In this document: positions 30,522 to 39,917 of the stretch, piece by piece
How the letters are laid out: every line of letters starts with the position of its first letter
How positions within the stretch are numbered: position 1 is the stretch's first letter
The notes under the pieces: generated by a model
Database searches by the model: none
What the model saw: only the letters and a program-made list of their open reading frames with translations
What the model was told of the DNA's origin: nothing
Source: Tritrichomonas musculus
Taxonomy: Eukaryota; Parabasalia; Tritrichomonadida; Tritrichomonadidae
DNA length: 64,000 bases
Assembly: GCA_039105265.1 (NCBI GenBank)
Contig: JAPFFF010000001.1
Span: 10,106,001 to 10,170,000, forward strand
Reading direction: 5' to 3'
Made by a program: the position numbers and the translations under genes

Positions 30522-31478
30522 ATGACATCGAAGTTCGCTGGTCTTGATTTTATGGTAGATCTAGCTCTTTCATATGTTGATGGGACTGTGAGTGATCTTT
30601 CTCAAGAGACAAAAGCGGAACTTACTCGCCTTTTTAATTCATATCTTCATGAAGAATTATCTTATGAAAGCTGTCGCGATTCACTCCTCTCTTTGATTGG
30701 TCGAGATGATTCTCTGGTTAGAATTCGGGAAATAATGCTCCAACCAGAAGAACCTCTTCCGTATCGAGAAGATCGAGAATCAGAAGATTGCCAAATGTCA
30801 CTCAGAAAGAAAACTCGTACGTGGACTGCAATAGAAGACCAACGTCTTCTTGCTGGCGTTGCTCGTTTTGGAATTGATAACTGGCAGACGGTTGCTCATT
30901 TTCTAGGCAACGGAAGAAATCGTGCTCAATGCTCGCAAAGGTGGACCAGATGCTTAAATCCAAAAATCTCAAAAAAGAGTTGGTCTCCAGAAGATGATCA
31001 ACAATTAAAAGATTTAGTAAATTTATATGGCGATAAAAGTTGGACAAAAATAGCAAGTATTATGGGGAATAGAAGTGATGTGCAGTGTAGATATCATTAC
31101 AGACAATTAATGACTGGTGGAGAAGATGACGGAAATGGAACAATTGATAACTCTTCCTCACCAAATTTACTTTCAAAAACAATATCATCAGAAAACTTTA
31201 AAATAAAAACACCAGGACCTTCAAATTCTCCAAGTGAACCAGACGTACCTTTATCTTTAAGCAGTAGCGGAAGGATTTTTGCTTCATCACCAAGTTTAAT
31301 TCCAAAGGATCTTCCCTTACTGCTTCCTTTAGCTCCAATAACAAATCGACTAGGGAATAGACCACATATATCCACACTTCAAACAACACAAACTATTCGA
31401 CAAAAAGAAAATTGGGGCATCACTGGTACAGATGACAAATCACTTTCTGCTTTTTTAGACAATTTCAAAAATGATTAA
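30522..31478 (+). CDS. R2R3 Myb DNA-binding protein
   Basis: 318 residues. Two Myb repeats: R2 about 97-147 (TWTAIEDQRLLAGVARFGI, NWQTVAHFLGNGRNRAQCSQRW) and R3 about 150-198 (SWSPEDDQQLKDLVNLYGDK, SWTKIASIMGNRSDVQCRYHY), each with the spaced tryptophans. The N-terminal 90 residues form a helical region seen in other trichomonad Myb proteins; the C-terminal 110 are Ser/Pro-rich. Trichomonad Mybs include transcription regulators and the Inr-binding protein IBP39's partners, but the target here is unknown. It stands alone after a 4-kb gene-poor region and is convergent with the RJL GTPase. Confidence 0.9.
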   Translation: MTSKFAGLDFMVDLALSYVDGTVSDLSQETKAELTRLFNSYLHEELSYESCRDSLLSLIGRDDSLVRIREIMLQPEEPLPYREDRESEDCQMSLRKKTRTWTAIEDQRLLAGVARFGIDNWQTVAHFLGNGRNRAQCSQRWTRCLNPKISKKSWSPEDDQQLKDLVNLYGDKSWTKIASIMGNRSDVQCRYHYRQLMTGGEDDGNGTIDNSSSPNLLSKTISSENFKIKTPGPSNSPSEPDVPLSLSSSGRIFASSPSLIPKDLPLLLPLAPITNRLGNRPHISTLQTTQTIRQKENWGITGTDDKSLSAFLDNFKND

Positions 31479-33020
31479 ATATTGTTAATAATTATTCACA
31501 ATAATCATAAATCTCAAATAATTTGTTTTAATAAAAACGACACATAAAATGAACAAGGCCTACTTTATTTTTACTTTCTTATTTTATGATGTGTGATAAA
31601 AAGTTTTTTTCAAAATTTGACTATAAACCAAACTTTTTTTATTGAAAAAGTTCTCTGAAAAAAAGCTGATTTGAATTTTTTTGAAATCCACATATTGAAT
31701 TTTTTTAAAACACACATAACCAGAGTTGTAATATGATTTGAGAATATTTCTCAAAATTCAATGAAAATTGAGATATAGGTCCCAAATTTTTTGAATTAAT
31801 TGAAATTATTAAATAAATTTTTCAGATAAAAAACGATTAATTTTTTTTTATAGATTCTAATATTCAATAAAAATATTAATATTTTGAATATAAATGCAGA
31901 TTCATGTAATTATATATATATTATTAAAATTATATTTTTATTTTAATGAGATATTTATTCAAATTTTATCAAAATAAAAATAGATTAATATAAAATGAGA
32001 GATATGGTTATAAATTGACCTTATAATGTTATTTTTATGTATTTTAATATAATAACAAAGGATTACATTAGATTTATTTATTAATTTGTTATTTATTTTT
32101 ATATATATAATTTATTTAAAAATTATATTAAATGTATATATATAATTGATCAAGAAATATATATAATAAATAATACATACTTTCAATGATATTCAATTTT
32201 CAATAATTAGCATGAAAATAATTTATTGAAATTCTAATCGTCTAACGAGTAAATTGTGAGTTTTTCCTTCAAATAATTTGAAAGAATTGAATCTATCGTT
32301 CGAATTTTTTTGGCGAGGTTCGTTTTCTCGCCAAATACCTGATAAATAATATTTTTGATAAATAATTGTTAATATATAATACTATTTTTTTTTCCAATCT
32401 AAAATTTTGGAGTTGAAATTGAGTTCTATTTACGAATATTTCATTTTTAAAAAATACATTATTTTTTACTGAACAAATAACTGATTTGCTATTAATAAAC
32501 ATCAAATGATTTATCTATTTAATTTATTTAATTACAATTAATTTTTTCAGATTGATTTAAATTTGATTTTTCATATACTGCTTTAATAGCACTTTTTATT
32601 ATTATTATATATTATAAAATAATGTTATTATTTATATTTAAATGTTTAATTGTTTATATATTGTTTTTTTTATGAGTTATATATAAATTATTGACTTCAA
32701 AAAAATATCTCAATTAATTTGAATAATCTCATAGAATCGGTCAGACTGCACATAACTGAATCTTTTAAAACGTACACAATTGAATCTTATCAAAAAGTTT
32801 ATAAAACTCTGATTCAATTAACAAATTGCACTATAATACTTGTTATTCGAGTGTTTATGTCCTAATCTTATTAACACTCTTTTTTTTGATTTTATACAAT
32901 TTTTAAGATATACCAATCAGGTAAAAAAAAAAAAAAAAAACATTTTTATATTGATAAAATAAAAAAGAAAATTTAAAATTGAGCAAAGTAATGTGTATAT
33001 GCTTTTAACATTGTAACAAT
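31479..33020. other. AT-rich convergent intergenic region
   Basis: 1.5 kb, mostly A/T runs and TATA-like alternations. The only clear structure is a GC-rich hairpin at 32,309-32,335. Loose direct repeats containing CACATAACTGAATCTTTTAA-like sequence occur near 31,690 and 32,750. No gene was found. Confidence 0.5.
32309..32335. repeat. Perfect 9-bp hairpin (TTTGGCGAG/CTCGCCAAA)
   Basis: TTTGGCGAG, a 9-base loop, then CTCGCCAAA. It is a GC-rich island in an AT desert. It could be a structured RNA element, a transcription end signal for either flanking gene, or the relic of a small element. Confidence 0.5.
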
Positions 33021-33566
33021 TTATTTTCTATTTTTCAGCTTTTTCAAAACTATTCTGAAGAGTTCTGAAAACGCGTCTGATACATTTTTGCCTGAACGAG
33101 CTGAGGTTTCAAAAAATGGAATTCCTAATTTTTTTGCGTATGCTTGCGCTTCGTCAATAGAAACAGCTAACTTTGGTGAATCGCATTTATTACCACAAAG
33201 AACTGCTACAGATGTATCTGCCCCGTATTTTTTGGCTTCATCAATCCATCTGTTAAGTTGATTGAATGTGTCTTTATTTGACATATCAAATACAATTATA
33301 AATCCGTCTGTATCACCATAAAATTCATTTCGTACTTCAAAGTACGAATCATCACCTGACATATCCCAAAAATGTGCGTAAAATTGCGTGTTATCAACAG
33401 AAAATTGCCTAGCACCATAATCAATTCCTATGGTTGGAATATATTGTGAAACAAAACGATTCCCTTCACAGAACCTTTTAATCAAGCAGCTCTTTCCAAC
33501 ACGACTCTCACCTAGTGAGACAATCTTTATTTTTGGAGTTGGTTTTCCATCATCCTTTCTGCTCAT
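33021..33566 (-). CDS. RJL (RBJ/DNAJC27-like) small GTPase without J domain
   Basis: 181 residues from the ATG at 33566. An upstream in-frame ATG at 33638 would add a poly-Lys/hydrophobic leader and is less likely. The P-loop is GESRVGKS (19-26); NKCD and TSAR are present. TIGIDYG after the switch I Thr, WDMSGDDSYFEVRNEFYGDT in switch II and FDMSNKDTF closely match DNAJC27 (FDMAGHPFFYEVRNEFYKDT). The usual catalytic Gln of switch II is absent, as in this family. There are no C-terminal cysteines, so it is not prenylated, also as in RJLs. The J domain of animal DNAJC27 is missing; many protist RJLs lack it. RJLs are linked to flagellated lineages and MAPK signalling. Confidence 0.85.
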   Translation of the reverse strand: MSRKDDGKPTPKIKIVSLGESRVGKSCLIKRFCEGNRFVSQYIPTIGIDYGARQFSVDNTQFYAHFWDMSGDDSYFEVRNEFYGDTDGFIIVFDMSNKDTFNQLNRWIDEAKKYGADTSVAVLCGNKCDSPKLAVSIDEAQAYAKKLGIPFFETSARSGKNVSDAFSELFRIVLKKLKNRK

Positions 33567-33705
33567 TTTTATTTTTAAACTGATAACGTTTTTTTTTCTA
33601 AAATAGCTAATCGTTTTTTTTTTTTTTTTTTTTTTCATAGAATTTTTATAAAATAAACAATTAAAAGAATCAAACTCATTTTCAAATAATAATAATATAA
33701 TAAAA

Positions 33706-36102
33706 TTATTTCATTCCGTAGCGCTTTCTCTTTTCAATTCTATCATTTTCAGTGAAATTAGGAGATTCGTATATAGTTGCTGGAATCTTCGCCTCAGCTA
33801 TGATGGCTTCTCTCATACCTTCGACATCAGCTAATTCTTCGTCTTCATTTGTAGAAACGAGTCCTTTACCTTCAGCGGCAATACCAATATGAGTTGTTTT
33901 ATTAAACCTTGCAACAGCAACATTCTTTTGGGATAACATTTCCTTGTAGTTTTCTTTAGTTCCATGAAGTTTCTCAAAGTTCTCATACTCTTCCCAATAT
34001 CTTGGAAATACAGCTGGATCTGCATATTGAGTTCCATGAATAAAAACTGAACGAGCCCTTTCGAATTCGGTGAGTTTTGCTTCTAATTTTGCGAACCTAA
34101 TGCACCATTCAGCGCATTTCATATTATCGCCTTTATTTCCAAACATATCAACCGCATATTTATAAACATCACGCGTTTTTGAAGCTCCAAAAAGACGACA
34201 TGCTGAAGCAACCCATACATGGAATATTTCATCATTTTGACAAATATCAGCTGCTCTTTTATAAATATCCATTGCACGTTTCATGAGACCGAAATCTTCT
34301 TCAAATTTAGCATATAAGATGAAAATTGGCATTGCTTCTTTTGGTGGAGCATCTTTTAACGCGTCTTCGAAAAGATCCCTAGCACGTTCACGCCTTTTTC
34401 CACCGTAAAGAGAGATAAATTTGTGGATGTAGAAAAGCCAAAATGTTGAACAATGAGGCCAACCAACTTGATTGATTCCTCGCTCGTAAACGCGAAACAT
34501 TTCATCATATCTTTTAAGACCTTCGAGAAACGTTGTGTAAGCAAGAATGTGCTGCATACAACATGAACGAGAAACAAGACACTTTTCAAAAAGCTGCTTG
34601 ACTAATGATGGATGTGAAGACCCATTCATTGACCACTCAACATCGATCGCAAGCGACCACAATTGTGATGAACCAGAAGATCCGTTTGTCCTCTTATCAT
34701 CAGTTGCTCTATGTAGAATTGAGAGAGCTGATTCGTAGTGCTCATTTGTGAGTTCAAGCTCAGCATAATAACAATAAATACCAACAACATCACCAGGCAG
34801 AAGTGCTTCATCAGTTAAAGCTGCTTCTAAAACTGCAAATGGTGTATCGACTATTTTAGACAAATTTGTCCACAAATCGCAATATTTTCCCATTTCAGCT
34901 TTCCTTGGTTCAACAGTTTCTATCGCTTCTTCCATAACGGCGAGTTGGCCCTGTTGCGTTGTTAAAGGTTCTAATGTTTCCCATAATGATTTTCGTGTTT
35001 TTGGTTCATAATTGTATTCACGATCCAGGAAAAGTGAAACACGTTCGATCCAATTGGTTACATTATTTTTATCATGCCGAAGTTTTGTTCCATTTAATAA
35101 AAGTAGATGCCTGTTTAGTAGGTCATTTTGTTTTTGTATGAACAAGTAAAATTTATCTGAATGCGATGCTATTGACATAAGTAAACTAGTTTCTCCTTCA
35201 AATACTAAAGCAAAATCATGCGAAGTTATTGTTGAATTCATTGCATCTTCAAAAGTTTGGATAGAATCAGAAAATAAACCAAGTCTAGCATAATGCTCAG
35301 CTATTAATACCCAAACTCGACCAGTTTCAACAACGAAGTCTTTGCAACCGTTACGCAATATCTGTTCTGCATTTTCAATATTAGGATCAGCTCCAATAAC
35401 TTCTGAAAGACGAGTCCACCAATAATACTTAGTTCGATTGTTTAAAGATTTGAAATCCGGGTCTTCAAGAAGCTTTGTTAAGTAAAAAGCTGCTTTTTTT
35501 GTAGCATTTTTATCGATGAAAAACTCGCAAGCGTCTTCAACATGCTCAGGGTGCAATTTGAGAAAACGACGATATGCATCATCAACTGTTTCGATTGAAC
35601 CTAAATTTCTAATTAAAGGTAAATAACATTCCCACATTCTATCATGTTGAGTTATTGGGAGCGATTGAAGAGATTTATTAAAAGTCTTTCTTAATAATGT
35701 TACCTTTCTTTGCTTTCCAATAAAATCTAAATAATCAAGCCATAAACGAGGGCATGTCCATAAATTAAGAAGTGCTCGTTCATAAGTACCGTTTGCTCTT
35801 CGAATTGACATTTCATGATTAGATAAAAATTGAATTACAAAAGAAGATCGTGTATCGCAATAGTCTGCCCAAATTTTATAAGATCTAGGATATTGTTCTA
35901 CTGCTCTATCATAATAAATCCACAATGGGTCGACTTCGGAAGCGACTTGTTCTTGATCAATTACCTCGTCAGTAAAATTCATTTTAATATATTTTAGTTT
36001 TTTTACATGAATATAAGAAAGCCAATCACGAACATATGAAACACCTTCAACATCTCGACTCAGCTGCTGTTCATAGCCAATATCTGTTACAGCTAGCTGC
36101 AT
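33706..36102 (-). CDS. SYF1: Pre-mRNA splicing factor Syf1/XAB2 (HAT/TPR repeats)
   Basis: 798 residues from the ATG at 36102; the N-terminal YEQQLSRDVEGVSYVRDWLSY matches the XAB2 start (YEEEIMRNQFSVKCWLRY), which supports this start over the Met at 35982. HAT repeats fill the protein (W..Y..F and ARDLFEDAL, RARSVFIHG patterns). The C terminus has FPRYWEEYENFEKLHGTKENY and then the typical basic tail. Syf1 is a scaffold in the Prp19/NineTeen complex, which activates the spliceosome. Its presence in a genome with few introns is expected, since trichomonads keep a spliceosome. It is slightly shorter than the roughly 855-residue human protein. Confidence 0.92.
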   Translation of the reverse strand: MQLAVTDIGYEQQLSRDVEGVSYVRDWLSYIHVKKLKYIKMNFTDEVIDQEQVASEVDPLWIYYDRAVEQYPRSYKIWADYCDTRSSFVIQFLSNHEMSIRRANGTYERALLNLWTCPRLWLDYLDFIGKQRKVTLLRKTFNKSLQSLPITQHDRMWECYLPLIRNLGSIETVDDAYRRFLKLHPEHVEDACEFFIDKNATKKAAFYLTKLLEDPDFKSLNNRTKYYWWTRLSEVIGADPNIENAEQILRNGCKDFVVETGRVWVLIAEHYARLGLFSDSIQTFEDAMNSTITSHDFALVFEGETSLLMSIASHSDKFYLFIQKQNDLLNRHLLLLNGTKLRHDKNNVTNWIERVSLFLDREYNYEPKTRKSLWETLEPLTTQQGQLAVMEEAIETVEPRKAEMGKYCDLWTNLSKIVDTPFAVLEAALTDEALLPGDVVGIYCYYAELELTNEHYESALSILHRATDDKRTNGSSGSSQLWSLAIDVEWSMNGSSHPSLVKQLFEKCLVSRSCCMQHILAYTTFLEGLKRYDEMFRVYERGINQVGWPHCSTFWLFYIHKFISLYGGKRRERARDLFEDALKDAPPKEAMPIFILYAKFEEDFGLMKRAMDIYKRAADICQNDEIFHVWVASACRLFGASKTRDVYKYAVDMFGNKGDNMKCAEWCIRFAKLEAKLTEFERARSVFIHGTQYADPAVFPRYWEEYENFEKLHGTKENYKEMLSQKNVAVARFNKTTHIGIAAEGKGLVSTNEDEELADVEGMREAIIAEAKIPATIYESPNFTENDRIEKRKRYGMK

Positions 36103-36255
36103 TAAATATGAAATATTCTGAGCCTACTTAAAAACAGTTAACATAAATTATCATAACTAATTTAAATAAATCGTTATAGGATCGTTATTAAAATCAAATA
36201 GTTAAGTTATAAATATTAACTAATTCAATTTATACTAAATAATCTCTATTTACAA

Positions 36256-37581
36256 ATGAATCCACAAAAAAAAGAAACAAAATCTTTCACTGACAAATCA
36301 GCTGAATATTTTAAAAAATTTATTAATTCTACCACAGAAAAATCAACTTTTATTCAAGTTCAGAGATTGATTTGGGAAAAATCATTATTTCCAAATAGAT
36401 TTCCACCATGCTCTGTTTTTCTCTGTTCTTTATGCAATTGTAAATCACGAGATCTTTCATTTTGCCTTCAATGTGGACGCTCTTTTTGTGGGAATCATTT
36501 TTCAGATCATCATTGCTCACCAGGATTCGGTGTTGATATTTTGACGCGACAATTATTCATTCTTATACCAAATCTAGGCCGACGATTCATTTTCAATTCT
36601 ATTATTGACCTTATGCTAGTTTCAGCCAAATTATCAGTAATAGATGGAATTCCAATTCAATCAAATTTAGGTCTCTATAAAGATACAATTATTGAAACTA
36701 GAAGAGCTCCAATGCCCCTTCAAAATCTTGGAAATACATGCTGGTTAAACTCTCTTCTCCAATGCCTTGCTGTTAATCCTCTTCTTCAAAAATGGTTTTT
36801 ATCTGGGAGTATTAATATTACAAAAATAGACTGTGCAGAAGCGGCTGTACACAAACATCTCACTAGATTATTTTTATCTCAAAACGGGCAAAGATGCTTT
36901 TCACTTCCTGATTTTTTATTCTCAATTTGGACACTTTTCCCATCATACGCAAAACAAGATCAATTTGATTCACACGAATTTTTTATGCCATTTCGAGAAA
37001 AATTAGACGCTTATTATCAATCACATTTTGAAATATCTGTTTTCAATACAATTTTCAGTTGGCAATTTAAGGTTATTGAAAGTTGCGAGAGTTGTGAGGA
37101 TACTCGTACATATATTACTCCTTCATCAGATCTTTTATTACGAATTTACAAATGTAGCAGTCTTAATGAAGCAATTGCTGAATACTTACTAGGGGCAAGT
37201 CCACGCCAATGCAGCAATTGTAATCGGCCTTGCAAGTGCCAATCTTTTTTTAATACTCTTCCTCCAACATTAACCATTTATTTTGTCAGAGAAAAAAGCA
37301 TGGACAAAGGACAAACTTTAATGCAACTTAGCGAAGATCTTTCTCTTGATGATTACGTTGATATTGATAAAAAGACAGAATTAGGAGAAGCTAAGTACAC
37401 TTTAATCGGACTTGTTGAAAGACCTGGACTAGGTGATTTCGGGCATGAATATGCATATGTAAAGAAATTTGGGCATTGGTTCAAATGCGATGATAATAAT
37501 GTGTCTAAAATAGATAAATCTGAAATTTTGCGTGCAGAAGCAAGTTTACTGTTTTATGTAAGAAAAGGATTTTTTGTCTAA
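36256..37581 (+). CDS. Ubiquitin-specific protease, USP22/Ubp8-like (SAGA-type)
   Basis: 441 residues. A ZnF-UBP domain occupies about 52-130: paired cysteines CSLC, CLQC, CGNHF and HHCSPGFGVDI. The USP fold follows, with GNTCWLNS giving catalytic Cys162 and the Asn160 of the oxyanion region, FDSHEFF in the helical part, a zinc-ribbon pair (CESC, CSNC), and GHEYAYVKKFGHWFKCDDNNV giving His397 and Asp413. All catalytic residues are present. A ZnF-UBP directly followed by a compact USP core is the architecture of Ubp8/USP22, the SAGA enzyme that removes ubiquitin from histone H2B, but USP3, USP44 and USP49 share it, so the SAGA assignment is probable, not certain. Confidence 0.85.
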   Translation: MNPQKKETKSFTDKSAEYFKKFINSTTEKSTFIQVQRLIWEKSLFPNRFPPCSVFLCSLCNCKSRDLSFCLQCGRSFCGNHFSDHHCSPGFGVDILTRQLFILIPNLGRRFIFNSIIDLMLVSAKLSVIDGIPIQSNLGLYKDTIIETRRAPMPLQNLGNTCWLNSLLQCLAVNPLLQKWFLSGSINITKIDCAEAAVHKHLTRLFLSQNGQRCFSLPDFLFSIWTLFPSYAKQDQFDSHEFFMPFREKLDAYYQSHFEISVFNTIFSWQFKVIESCESCEDTRTYITPSSDLLLRIYKCSSLNEAIAEYLLGASPRQCSNCNRPCKCQSFFNTLPPTLTIYFVREKSMDKGQTLMQLSEDLSLDDYVDIDKKTELGEAKYTLIGLVERPGLGDFGHEYAYVKKFGHWFKCDDNNVSKIDKSEILRAEASLLFYVRKGFFV

Positions 37582-38304
37582 TCCTGATTGTAAAAATAAG
37601 ATATTTATTAATTATTATTTCTCATAGATTTCATCTTATATATTTTAAATAAAAATTTTTAGAATTACATCTGATGATTATTTTTATTTGATTCATTTTC
37701 ATATAAAATCATGCTTTTTATGCGATATCTTTCTTATAACTAAAATTTCATTCAAAACTCAACTTATAATTACACTAATCAACGATATTACACGATCAAT
37801 AATAATAATCTATAAATAAAATAAAAAAAAAAAAAAAATTCTCACCGATAATCAATGCGTTTGGAGTTGGGAAAATGATATTAATCAATTTTTAATATGA
37901 TATAAATTAATGAAATCGACCATTGAAATTTATCGAATTTTGGTCAAAAAACTTTTTTATTGTTTTTTTAAGCTTTTGAATTTTTTGAAAGAAATGATTA
38001 TGGCCGACAGAAATTGAATAGACTAGAAAAAAGCCCTTATTTAAAAGGTAGAGCATTCGTCGCTTTGCTTGTTGGGTAAGGGCGACACAAAGTGTAATTA
38101 CTGAAAGAAGCGGCTTGTGCTGCCTTCTTGATAGGATTACATGAAATTTTACTCTCATTATATTTTTATTTTATTCCTTATTGAGTTTATCAATAGCAAC
38201 GATGAAATATCAAATAGAAAAAATAATAATAATAACAACAACAACAACGACAACAAAAAAAACAAAATTACAAATTTATTAAACAAAAATAATAAAGTAA
38301 CATG
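37582..38304. other. Convergent intergenic region holding a candidate structured RNA
   Basis: AT-rich spacer between the DUB gene and the next minus-strand gene. The exception is a GC-richer block at about 38,030-38,145, listed separately. A run of AAC/AAT triplets follows at 38,220-38,300. Confidence 0.5.
38031..38144 (+). ncRNA. Candidate box H/ACA small nucleolar RNA
   Basis: A 114-base block stands out in GC from its AT-rich spacer. Hairpin 1: GCCCTTA (38033-38039) pairs perfectly with TAAGGGC (38077-38083), enclosing an internal loop and a short inner stem (AGCA with TGCT). It is followed by ACACAA (38085-38090), which fits the H box ANANNA. Hairpin 2: TAAT with ATTA at the base, an internal loop, and AAGAAG with CTTCTT higher up. 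ACA at 38139-38141 then lies at the tail, three bases before the proposed end. This is the order of a two-hairpin H/ACA guide for pseudouridylation. No target was worked out. The motifs are short, so chance is not excluded. Confidence 0.35.
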
Positions 38305-39261
38305 TTAAAAATTTTCTGTATCTGTGAAGTCCGAATCATCTGTGAGATAATTAATAAATGATATAGGGATAACTAACTCTTTATTCTTTTTTTTGATTCT
38401 TGCTCGAGCTACGCTAGATGAACTAGATCTCTTTAATTTTGGACTCGCATTCTGAGGTTTGAAACGCATGTAATCCAAAGATTGTGTAATTTCAGTAATC
38501 TTTTGTATATCTTCATATAATATGTCGTTAAGTGCTTGAGACATCATTGTTTCTGGTTTATCCCAAGCACGATTTGGCCAAAACAATGGAGTAGGCTGTT
38601 TTACTTCAATATTTATATAATTTTTTGACTTTAATTCTTCTTGAGGTGATAAAACGAGCTCATTGTCAAGATCGGAAGCTCTTATAGCCATTGCTGGATG
38701 TAAAAAACGCTCTTCTGTTCCACCTATAATGCGCGATTCATAAACTTCAAGCCTAAGATGTGCAGCCTCGACGTCAAAGCCAACAATTGGATCCTTTACA
38801 GGCTCTTCTTTTTTTTCATTTTTTTCAACCCAATCAGGCGTTTGAATTCTACGTATTTCTGCGGGATTTATAATAATATGTTGACGCTTTTCATAACATG
38901 ATTTGGCGGGAGGTTCGATAGTTTTTATAGGCATTTCCCATGATCGCGATCGAGATATTTTTGTATCGTTTGAAGCTTGCTGAACTTGCTGATGTTGAAG
39001 AGTAGCTTTTTTTTGCCTTTTCTTTGCTGGCTGCTCTTTGGGCTTTTGCGATTGAATAGAATCTGGCGGCAATTTCTGCTTAATTGAAGCGAGAATTTGA
39101 ACTAGAGCAGCAGGATTTTTTTGAAACTGCTCGAGTATAGATGTTAAAAAATTTTTTCCAATCTGCTTTGGTCGAACATCATTTGGCTTGGAAACTTTTT
39201 TGGGCGATGCAACTGGCAATTTATCCTGATTTATGGTTTGATTTGTGTGATTCGTTTCCAT
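38305..39261 (-). CDS. Hypothetical protein, Gln/Lys/Pro-rich
   Basis: 318 residues, no family recognised. Residues about 34-75 predict a helical segment (NFLTSILEQFQKNPAALVQI). A basic low-complexity stretch around 75-110 (KPKEQPAKKRQKKATLQHQQ) suggests a nuclear localisation signal. From about residue 130 on it looks folded, with NPAEIRRIQTPDWVEK, AAHLRLEVYESRIIGG and a Trp/Pro-rich piece PLFWPNRAWDKPETM. Another basic Ser-rich patch lies near the C terminus. A nuclear role is plausible from the basic patches only. A long T/A run lies just upstream of the ATG. Confidence 0.75.
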   Translation of the reverse strand: METNHTNQTINQDKLPVASPKKVSKPNDVRPKQIGKNFLTSILEQFQKNPAALVQILASIKQKLPPDSIQSQKPKEQPAKKRQKKATLQHQQVQQASNDTKISRSRSWEMPIKTIEPPAKSCYEKRQHIIINPAEIRRIQTPDWVEKNEKKEEPVKDPIVGFDVEAAHLRLEVYESRIIGGTEERFLHPAMAIRASDLDNELVLSPQEELKSKNYINIEVKQPTPLFWPNRAWDKPETMMSQALNDILYEDIQKITEITQSLDYMRFKPQNASPKLKRSSSSSVARARIKKKNKELVIPISFINYLTDDSDFTDTENF

Positions 39262-39917
39262 GGCAATTGATATTATCGATTTTTTTTTTTTTTTTTTATT
39301 AAATGTTTAGTTACAATCAAAAAGTGAAAATATGAACTGATATAAAAAGCAGAAAAAAAATTCAATAATCATAATTGTATTTTGATGGAATGAATCTTGT
39401 AAAATCTGATTTATCTAATATTCTAAAAAAATTGAAAAATTATTTTGCCAACTTTTAATAAAATTGAAATTCGATTAATTTTATTACGAACTGATTCCAC
39501 GATATTTTATTTCTTTAAAAATATTGCATTTGATATCTTGAAGAGTAAAAATTCGATTAACTGTTTTCAGTATTGATGATATGAAATATAACGATAATCG
39601 GTAAAAACAATGAAAGAAGTTTTCGACAATAAATATGCATTGCCTTCCAAATAGAAGTTCTCTTTCGCTCTTTTTTGGCGGATTACAAAAAAGGACAGAG
39701 CTTAAAAAAAAACAATCAAGTATATAAAAAAGTACCACTTTTTCAGGACCCACCCCTATAATTTTTTACAAATTTTTATTATTTTCTTTTTGCCTTTATT
39801 TTAATATAAATGATAATATATTTATTAAGCAAACAAATAATTATTATCATCACCGGATGATTCAATTAAATTTTAAATTAAAGAAAGGAATGATAATATA
39901 TCTAAAAACATTTTTAC
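39262..39917. other. Intergenic region between two minus-strand genes
   Basis: 656 bp. A reading frame of about 89 codons at 39,484-39,753 on the minus strand has no ATG start and no recognisable motif. It is not annotated as a gene. Presumably the region holds the promoter of the upstream hypothetical gene and the 3' end of nothing else visible. Confidence 0.4.

Noticed and set aside
33567-33638. Longer start for the RJL GTPase with a poly-Lys leader
   Set aside because: The leader is encoded by an A-run typical of noncoding upstream DNA and has no counterpart in the family.
38049-38072. tRNA-like D-arm wording GGTAGAGC in the GC-rich block at 38 kb
   Set aside because: No acceptor stem, anticodon stem or T-arm could be fitted around it; the block folds better as two hairpins.
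37907-38158. 83-codon minus-strand frame across the candidate H/ACA RNA
   Set aside because: No family resemblance and the C-terminal half is AT-rich noise; the RNA structure explains the GC-rich part better.
39484-39753. 89-codon frame on the minus strand
   Set aside because: No ATG start, Phe/Leu/Ile composition expected of AT-rich DNA, no recognisable motif.
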